A stretch of DNA of 64,000 nucleotides, from assembly GCA_018873225.1 (NCBI GenBank), contig JAEILZ010000007.1:434001-498000 (forward strand). Direction: 5' to 3'. This document shows, piece by piece, positions 24,239-34,019 of this stretch (position 1 is the stretch's first letter; each line of letters starts with the position of its first letter). The notes under the pieces are model-generated. The model saw nothing but the letters and a program-made list of their open reading frames with translations. It was not told the DNA's origin and did not search any database. This DNA comes from [Phialemoniopsis] sp. UDSM-2020. Its lineage: Eukaryota > Ascomycota > Sordariomycetes > Thyridiales > Thyridiaceae. A program made the translations under genes and the position numbers.

Positions 24239-27200
24239 ATGGCGTCTGGCATCAGGATCCTAGTCGAACCAGAGGAGCATGGTGCGACAGACGCCGACAC
24301 GGTCGGACATGAGATCGAGTGAGTCTCGTTCTTACCAGACCCATTATCGACTGCTGACAAAACATAGCATCGTCGCAGTCCACGGGATCGGAGCTGACCC
24401 AGCCAAGACTTGGGCTGGGCGAGGACCCGATGACGAAGAAGTCAATTGGCTGACCCATCGCGACATGCTACCCAAGGCAGTGCCGACTGCTCGAATCATG
24501 CGCTTCGGTTACAAGTCGAGCTGGTACGGCCATGAAAAGGATGAGCCAAAGAAGACATATGTTGGCGATGTAGCCGAGTCGCTACTTAAGGAGCTGGAAC
24601 TGCACCGCCGCGTACGTGCTGTTCCCACTCCATGGACCATGACCCAACCTTGCTAAAACAGGCTCAAGGACATCACTTGCCCCATCGTGTTCATTGCGCA
24701 CAGCTACGGCGGCCTGGTTCTCATGCAGGCTCTTCGACGTTCCTTCGAAAACCCCGATAGATGGGCAAACATTTTCCGATTCACGGCTGGCCTCATTTTC
24801 TTCGGCACACCCTTCCGAGGGCGGAAAGGTCTTTCGTTGGAACAAATCGTCGACGCTGTTGCGGAACACAACCCGGAGTTTGAGATTTACGCAGAGACGA
24901 TGTCCCTTTCTGTCGAGGAGAACCCATACTTGCAGGATATCGTGAAACGGTTCACGGAAATACGTCGCGTAGATCATCCAGTGCCTGTTTGCTGTTTCTA
25001 CGAGACTTTGCCAAGCCCAATAAAAAAAGTTCTTCGAAATCATAGCTTGGAAGATGTAAGTGGTGCACACCCAGCAGCGAACAGCTGTCTCAGAGACACT
25101 GACTCGCCATCTAGAGCTACTTGATACCGGAAGGCTCGGCATGTTTAGATATGTCGAAAGGGGTGGAGAGGCATCCTCTGGAACGACATCACTATAACCT
25201 CCAGAAGTTCCCGGGACCTTCAGATGTTGGTTATCGAGCTGTCCAGGATGCGCTCTTACGGTTGGCGACTGGTGCTAGACAATATCTTGACCAATCCTCC
25301 TCTGGTGAGTCAGCCCGACATCCGCCTTAGTTGATCTGTGTTGACTCAAAGCATGCTAGTTTCGAAGCCAACACGACACTGGACAGTGCCGTTCGGGCGG
25401 AATGAGAGCTTCGTTGGACGAGAAGATATCATGAACCGCCTCCTGGAGAGAATCCCTCCCTGCGCAAATAGCAATGACTGCCAACATACCGTGCTTCATG
25501 GCCTTGGTGGCATCGGCAAAACGCAGATAGCTTTGGAAGCCGCGTTCCGGATTCGAGAGCAGTACACCGATTGCTCCGTCTTTTGGGTCCCAGTGATCAA
25601 TACAACAACCTTTGAGAACGCGTATCGCGATATTGGTCGGCGTCTTCGTATCCCAGGCATTGAAAATGATAAGGCCAATGTCAAGAATCTCGTCAAACAG
25701 GTCTTGAGTCATGAGGATTCAGGCAAGTGGCTCTTGGTCATTGATAATGTCGATGATACCGATACCTTCTTTGGCCCGACCGGACTGTCTGAGTATCTCC
25801 CATTCAGTATGACTGGCTCCGTCCTCTTTACGACACGCAATCTACAAGTTGCAGTGAATTTGGACATTCCAGAGCGAGCCACGATCAGTGTAACCGAGAT
25901 GGCTCGAGAAGATTCAACAAGATTGCTGCAAAAGAATTTGAGAGGGTCTCAGATGCGCGACGAACACTCTACATCGACTCTACTTGAATTCTTGGCAGAT
26001 CTACCCCTTGCGATTAAACAGGCATCGGCTTTCATGACCAAGACAGGCACATCGACTCAGAAATATCTTCAACACTGTCAGTCAAGCGACAAGTCCATGA
26101 TCAAGCTGCTCAGTAAAGACTTTCAGGACAAAGGTCGTTATAAAAGTGCTGAGAATCCAATCGCGACAACCTGGTTGGTTTCCTTCAAACAATTATCTGA
26201 CAATCCCCTTGCCGTGAAGTTTTTGAAATGTTCAAGTCTACTCGCGGAGAAGGGAATTCCAAGAACTCTTCTTCCACCCAGTCCCGACAGTGACGAGCTG
26301 GCCGCGGATGAGGCTATCGGAGCTTTGAAGGCCTTTGCATTCATTACTGAACGGGAAGATCATGGCACGTTTGATGTTCATCGGCTCGTTCATCTCGTCA
26401 TGCGCAATTGGCTGTATGAGAATGGAGAATACCAAGAATGCGCAGCAGAGGTTATAAATCATGTCGCTCGTTCATATCCTCGAGCAAGGCATTGTCACAA
26501 ACACATATGGATGGCATATTTACCTCATGCGCAAGCCATTTTGAATAGGGGAGTTTGTGTAAACAATCCAGACCTACTCTTCAAGGTAGGAAAAAGCTTG
26601 GATCGTTTGGGAAATTATCGACTCGCCCTGAAGTTTCATCGACAAGCATATGAAATAAGAAAGCAGATCATGGGTCAAGGAGACTATGACGCCTTTGAAA
26701 GCATGAAACACATCGGTGGAATACTTCGAGAACTTGGAAAATACGCCGAATGCGAAGAGATAGTTCAGCAGTCACTCCAGCTCAGTGTACAAACTTTTGG
26801 CCCAGAGCATCCTCGAACACTTCATCGCATGAGTGAACTTAGCGCCACATACCGGAAACTGGCACGATACGACGAGTCCGAAAAGTTATGTCGGCGGGTA
26901 CTTGAAATACAACTCAGGATTCACGGCCGAGACCATGAAGAGTCTATCGGAGCTATGTGCAGTCTTGTTCGAGCACTTCGGCACCTACGAACGTATGATG
27001 AAGCTGTGGGAATTGCCCAAGAAGTATACGAAGCCCGTGTTCAACTTCACGGACGGGAGCATCCTTCGACTCTAGACTCGATGTATGAGCTAGCTGTAAC
27101 TCTTGGTGATATGGGAAGAACCGAAGAGGCTGAAAAGATGTACCGGGAGGAAATTGAACTTGAGGCGAAGCTCAGAGGCCGAGAACACCCAAAGTCGATT

Positions 27201-27506
27201 ATGCCAATAGCTGGTCTTGCCACAGTGCTTCACTACCAGGAGAGATACGAGGAGGCTGAAATCCTATGTCGTAATGCCCTTGAGCTTCGCATTAAAGTGC
27301 TTGGTCGAGAACACCCTCGGACGATGAATTCTCTGGATGCACTTGCTCAATTGCTTCACGACCAGGGGGAACATGCAGAATCTATACGGATAGCAGAGGA
27401 GTGCCTAAGACTGAGAATCAAGGTCTTGGGAAAGAACGATAGACGGACTCTGTCCGTAGAGAAACGGTTGAAAAGATGGGTACAAGACATGTCAGAGCGG
27501 AATTGA
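24239..27506 (+). CDS. Fungal NLR: alpha/beta hydrolase - NB-ARC - TPR
   Basis: The model joins 24239-24318, 24368-24611, 24669-25055, 25115-25304 and 25360-27506, giving 1015 aa. The second intron must end at AAG (24666-24668) to keep frame, because the CAG seven bases before breaks it. Residues 1-300 are a SesB-like serine hydrolase: VHGIGAD near 31-37, nucleophile Ser120 in AHSYGGLV, an IFFGTPFRG block, and HHYNLQKF with the family's usual acid/His end. NB-ARC follows: FVGRED, P-loop GLGGIGKT at 348-355, Walker B LLVIDNVDD near 425-433, VLFTTRN, a DLPLAIKQAS block, and FDVHRLVHLVMRNWL. From about 700 to 1000 there are roughly seven 42-residue TPRs of the GREHPxT kind. Such proteins are cytosolic NOD-like receptors tied to non-self recognition and cell death in fungi. 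The ligand and the effector substrate are unknown. Confidence 0.9.
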
Positions 27507-29427
27507 TATTTAGACGGTGGAACCTAGCCATCAGATTCGTTATAGTTCGGGACTAGCGACATATACTATAGGCTGTATAACATTAATAGTAGAAGTGTAA
27601 AAAGGCACAGCTTTGCTCTCAGTCCCCATCGAGTTTTGGCGAATGAGCACCACGGGTGCCACAAAGAGTCCAAAACGCACATTGGTCATTTTTTCCCGAA
27701 GAAATTCATACATTGAGCAAGCTTGGCATGACCCGAATATTGCTCTACAACGTAGTACGGACCTTTGGACAAGGACAACTTTCCGCCGGCCCTGAACCAG
27801 TCGATTCGACTGTTAACTTCCAGCAAAGCGCAGCACAGGTCCATAGCCATTCCTGTCTTCGACTTTCACAACGCCCAGTGTGACCTCAACACCACCCATC
27901 TTGCTAACTGGAACAATGCACATTTCCACGCAGCATGAACCGATAAAAGCGGTGAAATCAAAGTCACGATAAAACATCTACAGCACAACATCAGCAAGAG
28001 ACTCGCGAGGTCTACCGTATGCATGGCGACGCGAAGACCCTTTTAGATTCTTGACTTTCCAAGCATCAAAGCGCCAAGATACTACAATCCCCGAAGATGG
28101 AATTGGGCGTGACATGGTGAGTAGCCTAAGCTAGCACAGAGAGCTGTCTACTTCCCCAATGCCGGAATTTTTCACTTAACGGCGGTTATCAGAACCAAGT
28201 GTCGGATAGTTGCAGGCGTGGCGCCTGAAGTATAGGCAGATGGCCACTGTGGAGCCATCGGAGTAGACCGGACGGTGGCCGGCGCTGCATGGGAAGCGTC
28301 CCAGCCCTAGCTCGTTTCCGCAGCCCATGCACCGGTAACGGATCCAGTGGCACATCTTCGATGCAGTGATCATTGGCCTGGTACAACGGGGTTGGCTTCT
28401 GGGCCTTGAAGGGTTGTGTGTAGTGAAATCAGTGTTTGTTGAGCGAATTATATGATGTTTGGTCAATGTAGTCGGAAAGGACTCGCTGCGCAGAGGACTC
28501 CCTCATATGTCACGGCATCCAAGCTTAGTTCTGAGAACGGTTACCAGTGAATCTGAGCAATGTGATTCAGTGTCTTGCTTCAACAAGGGCATTGTGGGCA
28601 TGCAAGTTGAAACCCTGATTAGCAAGACCTTTCTAGTAAGACTGAACAACACTTCGACAATGGAATTGTACGTAGAGGACGAAGAGAGTGTGAGCATTAA
28701 AGGGGTTGCTAGCTGGCAAAGGCTTTAGAAATAACCTAAACTTTAGGATCACGGTAGATTTGCATATGACCGGCGAATTACAACATGCTTTGCTGTTTAG
28801 CGAATCTTGGTTTGGTCCGAGAAGAGTCTGTCAAATATTTCGAAAAAAATGCAACGAATGACCATGTCAGTAATTAGACTAGAACTATCTCAAAATATTA
28901 TCACTAAGTACCGCTAGATCTTCATGTACGCAGTAGATATCGATTCTTGGAATCATTTACACGGTTTTGAAGCGGATGAGGTTGCATGGCTAATACTTCA
29001 TTCACCCCTCAAACCAACGTAGTCCGTCGCGCTTTCGGTAGAGTGGACCCCAGTAGACAGATGCAGTGTCCTGTAGCTTCAGCCTGACTTAGTGGAGGTT
29101 TGAAAGGTGTCTAGAGAGATTTGAAGTCTGCAAAGAAGTACGATGGAGGTGGATTGATACTGTTCCCTTGACGGTGGAGAGTAGGTGGACATCTATATCC
29201 AGGTCAGTGTTGTTCCGGCATTGACTTGAGCTTACATGAGCTACGCCTACCGACTGTCCTTGTTCCATGCGGGGCACTGGGCCGCACGATCAGTTGCTTG
29301 CGTAGTCAACCTTGACAACTAAGAAAAGGCTCAACACACTCTCATCATCACGCCAGGCTCGAGTTTTTTGGCCTGAATTACTGTCATACTTGAGCTCTCG
29401 GCCCTTTAGTGTATAGCAAGGCTCGCA
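27507..29427. other. Intergenic, mostly no gene seen
   Basis: Apart from a possible 59-aa cysteine-rich ORF (28176-28355, minus), I see only short overlapping frames. There is no transposon signal and no RNA gene I can support. Confidence 0.45.
28176..28355 (-). CDS. Possible small Cys/His-rich protein (59 aa)
   Basis: The frame starts at an ATG at 28355 and reads MCHWIRYRCMGCGNELG, with further Cys at FPCS, AICL and HACN, so it has a spacing that could bind zinc. It lacks a signal peptide. Fungal genomes hold many small MCH-type orphan proteins, but with no intron, no neighbour logic and no family match this could be chance. Confidence 0.3.
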   Translation of the reverse strand: MCHWIRYRCMGCGNELGLGRFPCSAGHRPVYSDGSTVAICLYFRRHACNYPTLGSDNRR

Positions 29428-30426
29428 ATGCCGACCCCACACGAACAGGATGAGCTCGGCCTGGACAATGAGTTTATCGGCGTCTCGCCACGGGGTAACG
29501 TGCTGGCTCCTACGGCAGCCGAGCTCCTGCAAATCTGTCCCAAAGGCGTTCCTCTACGAGGTATTGCTTTCCCCTCAGAGTCGCCGGTCTTCTGGATAAA
29601 GTATGGCGAGGCGGTTTTCTGGAATGAAGTGGTGGCCCAGGACATGGCTCATCACGAATTGCGACGCCGCGCATCTCCGGTGCGGGCCCCGGCTGTCTTT
29701 TACGCATTTGAACACGACTATAGGGTCCACATAGTCATGGAGTACATCCAAGGACGCACTGTTAATAAGTGTCTGGAGGAATCAAAAGATCAGACGGAAA
29801 AGGACAATGTCATCGACCAGGTCGCCCTGGCCCTGAGCGAGCTTCACCGCATCCCGGTCGCTGCAGGTTCCCGCCCGGCCGCAGTGGATGGCGGATGCAT
29901 TCGGCATGCAGTCTTTGACGAGCAACAAGCACCGAGACATTATGAGAATGTTGATCAACTGGAGCTTCATCTCAACGAAGTAAGTCTCCCCTCATCGGTT
30001 CAACATCTGCGACGATGTTGGGAGTGAAGAACATAATGAACTAAAACGCGCCCCTAGTTTTTAAAAGGAACGAAAAGCAATTGCAGAATCACAGATCTCG
30101 CACTTGAACCTACAATTTTCTGTCAATCAGATCTATTTCCCGACAACTTCATCATCGATTCAAAGGGCAACATTGTCGTCATCGATTTTGCGGACGTGAG
30201 CATTCTTCCGTCCAGCTTTGCTAGATACTCACTGCAGGACAACAGGCTTGGCTTCGATATTCGAGAGCGAGTATGGGTTCCCATGACGGAGGGTGTAGAT
30301 AATACTCAAGCATTGTCAGCCGTTGCTGGGCGGATGGCGATAGCCTCGGGGTTTCTTGCTCGCCTTGGTCGAAAACTGCCGGGTGGGGATGAAGAAACCC
30401 AATATAGGATTGCGAACGCTACCTAG
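29428..30426 (+). CDS. Aminoglycoside-phosphotransferase-like (protein-kinase-fold) protein
   Basis: The model joins 29428-29979 and 30058-30426, giving 306 aa. The N-lobe includes WIKYGEAVFWNEVVAQDMA, with the probable ATP-binding Lys followed by a Glu helix, then a hinge VHIVMEYIQGRTV, and ALSELHRIP as in fungal APH proteins. The catalytic loop reads CQSDLFPDN (residues 206-214): the Asp209 and Asn214 expected of HxDxxxxN are kept, but the usual His or Gly before Asp is Gln-Ser. The metal-binding VVIDFAD (225-230) follows. Proteins of this type in fungi phosphorylate small molecules or have no known substrate. It is the first gene downstream of the NLR, transcribed the same way, 1.9 kb away. 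A functional link is not shown. Confidence 0.82.
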
Positions 30427-31176
30427 GGGCTTCACAGCAGCGACTTGCTGAAGATCGTTGTCTTTGGTTGCCCTGTCTAATGCCAAGCTGAGTCTAGGAG
30501 GAGCACAAAGCAGACACGCTTCCTCTTCTGTTCTCGTCAAGTTTGTGCACAACGCAAAGGACCCCATCCTCAACCCCCCTTGGGGCGGGGATGGCTAGCT
30601 TGGCAAACCGTGTTGTCGAGAGGCATTACACATCACTCGAGCTGATCAGCCTTAGTCCGGCCTGGGCGTTGATCACCTTGATCTCCAGCTCGCAGGAGAG
30701 CACACCCAAGGCGAAAATCGGACATATTGGCTGGCGCCCCATTAACTCTCTACCAGCAGGGTGCGACTGCCGTACTCCGGGGGATGGCACGGGTGATTAG
30801 TTCGGGTGTCATCCATTCCCCTCAAGCCCCAGCATGCCAAGAAAGAGGAGTGGTATCAGGAGTGTGCCCTGCTAGAGTCTCGGAGAATGACCATTGCACA
30901 ATCCATTTCTTGGGATCTGAATGCTTTCAAAACCTCTGGAAGCCCTGCTGCAAACATAGATATCTTAGATTTAACAGTCAAGCCGAACCCTGTCGCCCGC
31001 AACATGTGTCCAAAGCTCATCAATCCGAGATGACGGTCCCTTCGTCTTGTGTTCAATGCTCCTCAATTCAACAGTCTAGGTAATATGTACACAGGCAGGC
31101 TCATCCGTCCGTACCGACCACACCACAACAAAGCCTCCCTTGGCTGTTCTGCTTCCCACTCCCAGTCTTCTTTTTC
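30427..31176. other. Intergenic, no gene seen
   Basis: This is 3' flank on both sides (convergent genes). Short open frames are present, none with family features. Confidence 0.45.
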
Positions 31177-32011
31177 TTAAGCCTTGCCTGCCCGCTCCGA
31201 CTCCAATTCCCGCTCGGCCTGCTGGTAGTACTTGGCCGTGTCGACGCCGTGCTGGTTGTGGTTGACAAAGTTGAACCAGGGCATGACGCCCATGAAGAGG
31301 GACGAGTATCTTGACTGCCGCGCGGCGACGCCCTGCATGTTGGGGGTGAGCCTGCTCTCGCCGTAGAGGGTCTCGCCGGCCTTGACCTTGGCCACCATCT
31401 CCTTCATGTCCATCTCGACCTCGCGGGCGTTCTCCGACATGCCGTAGAATCGTACTATAGTAAGCATACAGCGGTTAGCGTCTTCGATTGCTGAGATAAC
31501 CAATGCCAGTTGTCATCTCCAGGATTGACTTCTGCCGAGGTTATGGGGGACGGGTCAATTGTTGTTCTGGGACAACATGGGATCGAGACGTACGGGCTGA
31601 ACGCTGGTAGAAGTAGATGAAACCGCCGGCGAGGCCGATGAAGCCTCCTAACCTCATTGCCTGGGCGAAACCACCCTTGCCGACATGTGAGGGCGCGAAC
31701 TTCTCCATCGCGAGGAGCATACCCGGGCCAGCGGCGGCAGCGACGGCGCCGTGGATGTAGTCCGAGGGCCGCGCATAGCCGACTACTCGCCTGAAGTGCC
31801 TATGTACCCGATTGAGTCAGTGTCATGCGTCGTGGATCGCTTGTGTTCTATCGTAGTCGCGCGGATTGGAAACGTACGGGTCATTGTCGATAAGCTGGAA
31901 CACGATGGGTCAGTCAGGGTAACGGAATGGTCAATTGGACGGTATACATACGGGGTAGTCGGTCTTGACGACCTTGCTGGGGATATACGTTTGCGTGGAA
32001 GGGTTCGACAT
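31177..32011 (-). CDS. NADH:ubiquinone oxidoreductase 21 kDa subunit (complex I)
   Basis: The model is the complement of 31177-31454, 31594-31799, 31878-31894 and 32011-31952 (written from the 5' side), giving 186 aa. The second exon is only 17 nt (LIDNDP). The protein begins MSNPSTQTYIPSKVVKTDYP, then HFRRVVGYARPSDY, a Gly/Ala-rich hydrophobic stretch (AMRLGGFIGLAGGFIYFYQRS, one membrane segment around residues 68-90), and RFYGMSENAREVEMDMKEMV, MQGVAARQSRYSSLF, and PWFNFVNHNQHGVDTAKYY. This matches the fungal 21 kDa complex I accessory subunit known from Neurospora. It acts in the mitochondrial inner membrane. It shares a 434-nt promoter region with the divergent csm3 gene. Confidence 0.88.
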
Positions 32012-32445
32012 CGTGCACGAGGCGATACCGGCTGACAGATCTCGACGCTTTCCAAGGGACTCGGGCAAAGGTCGAGATGCGGTTGAAGCTCAGGAATTGG
32101 AGCTTGAAATTTTGGGTGCCTGAGGCGCGAATGCCGAAACAGGGGCCTAGGATTTCAGGCGGTAAGATTTGGAGCCAATGGCCACCGCATGATTGATAAA
32201 CCTCGATAAGCACCTCGATAAGCCCATCAATTAATTGTTAGCGATAAACCGAGCACGCGTCTGGTGTCGAGGGACGCGTTCTGGTGGGCAATACTGGCAG
32301 CCGACACCCACATCAGCAAAGAGTCTCTCAATACTTTCCTACGAAACTCAGTCATTGACTGCCCCGAAAGCTGTCACGAGCGTCCTGGAAGTGTGCGGAT
32401 CATCTAAATAACCTTCTTCTACTTAACCAAACTACATCGCCCAGC
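32012..32445. promoter_or_regulatory. Divergent promoter between complex I subunit and csm3
   Basis: This 434-nt gap separates divergently transcribed housekeeping genes. It has no strong TATA box. It carries a small direct repeat, CCTCGATAAGC, at about 32202-32222. Confidence 0.4.
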
Positions 32446-33655
32446 ATGGCGCCCAAGACCAGTGCGCAAAGGCGCGCTCGATCCCCGCAGCAGGAGCGCA
32501 TCGACAACTACTTGTTCGACGACGACTTGGACCCGTTCGCCTCGCCAGAGCCCGAGACGCAAGCAAGCAAACCCAAAGATTCACAGGGTTTGGGTATCGA
32601 AGAGGAGGTCACAGTTGCGAAGAAGGCGCGCGTCCCCAGAGTCAAGCTTGACGAGACGAGGTAGGCCTTAACAGCCTCGGGACCGTCCACTTCACTCAGA
32701 ATACTCACAGTCATGTAGATTATTATCAGACGCCGGAATCCCGAAGCTAAGGAAGAAGGCAAAGGATTTAAGGCTGAAGGGCAAGGGGCACGAGGTAGGG
32801 ATTCATCACAACTCCAAGTTAATTCGAAACAATATCTGACAGTCACGACAGTTCTCAGATGCAGCTCGGCTGCTCTCCTTCTACCAGGTATGGCTCGACG
32901 ACCTATTCCCGAAAGCCAAATTCCTCGACGCGCTGGCGATGGTTGAGAAGGCCGGACACAAGACAATGATGCACAAGGAACGCATGGATTGGATCAACGA
33001 GGGCAAGCCAAAGGCTTCAGACGACTTGACTTACGAGGTAGACGAATCTGCCGCTGCAGACCCCGAGCCGACCAGGATTGCACCGATATTCGAAAAGACG
33101 AGCAGCAGCAGGCCCAAGACACCTGCCATGGACGACCTATTCGATGACGACGACCTGTACGCTGCGACACCAGGCGCGCGACGTCTTGGAACGGTTCCAA
33201 TAACGAATGGTAGAGGACCTGGAGGTGGGGAGCCGGATGAAGACGATCTGGATGCTCTCATGGCAGAGGCGGAGGCGCACCAGAGTACTTCTGCGACCGG
33301 CCCATCAAACAGCATTTTCGGCTCCGGGAGAACTGGGCCCTCAGCGCAGAAGCAGACTTCCGAAGACGACGATCTGGACGCACTGATGGCGGAGGCGGAG
33401 GCACAAGGCGAAGAGCAGAGCTCCAAACCCAAGAGCACGGCACCGCAGAGCATATTTGGTTCTGGTCGACCGCAACAAACAGCGCCCCCAGCGGGCGACG
33501 ATCCAGACGACTTGGATGCTCTAATGGCCGAGGCAGAGGCTCACACAGGTGAAGCAAAAAGCAATGGTCACACCAACCAAGAGAAGGCGGTTGGCAGTAA
33601 AGAGAGTTTCGCAGACGAGGAAGAAGCCATGGCCGAGATGGACGGATTGTGGTAA
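32446..33655 (+). CDS. csm3: Csm3/Swi3, replication fork protection complex subunit
   Basis: The model joins 32446-32660, 32719-32794 and 32852-33655, giving 364 aa with consistent phases. The Swi3 domain spans about residues 72-160: [19 protein letters not shown], then [18 protein letters not shown], then [18 protein letters not shown]. With Tof1/Swi1 the protein stabilises stalled replication forks in the nucleus (TIPIN in animals). The C-terminal half is acidic and low-complexity, with three copies of [12 protein letters not shown], two of them followed by SIFGSGR. This repeat is not needed for the core domain and looks like a tandem expansion. The next gene, Ski2, starts only 365 nt after the stop on the same strand. 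Confidence 0.92.
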
Positions 33656-34019
33656 AGGTCGAACAAGGTTCGGAGTACCATTGGTAGCAGAGATGATTTA
33701 TGAAACAACCCGAAGTAATATAATGATCAGAAATCGCAAATGCCCTCAAGTCAAGTAAAGGCCATTCTTGAAAATGGTGATTGTTTGCGCATGGTTCCCA
33801 CAAGTCTTGCAATCATCGTTGATTGCGTCAATGACCAAAAATAAGCACAACAGAGCTGGCCAGGCCAGTCCCCCACACTTTTCTCGCTTTGGTGGGGCTC
33901 GCAGTGCAATTGCTGCCACCAAGGACCACCTCACAGACAGCTCAAGCTCCGGTCACCTTACCATCACTCCCTCCTCACTTCACTCGCAAGATGCGACATT
34001 GGTCCCGTGTGCCTCCAAT

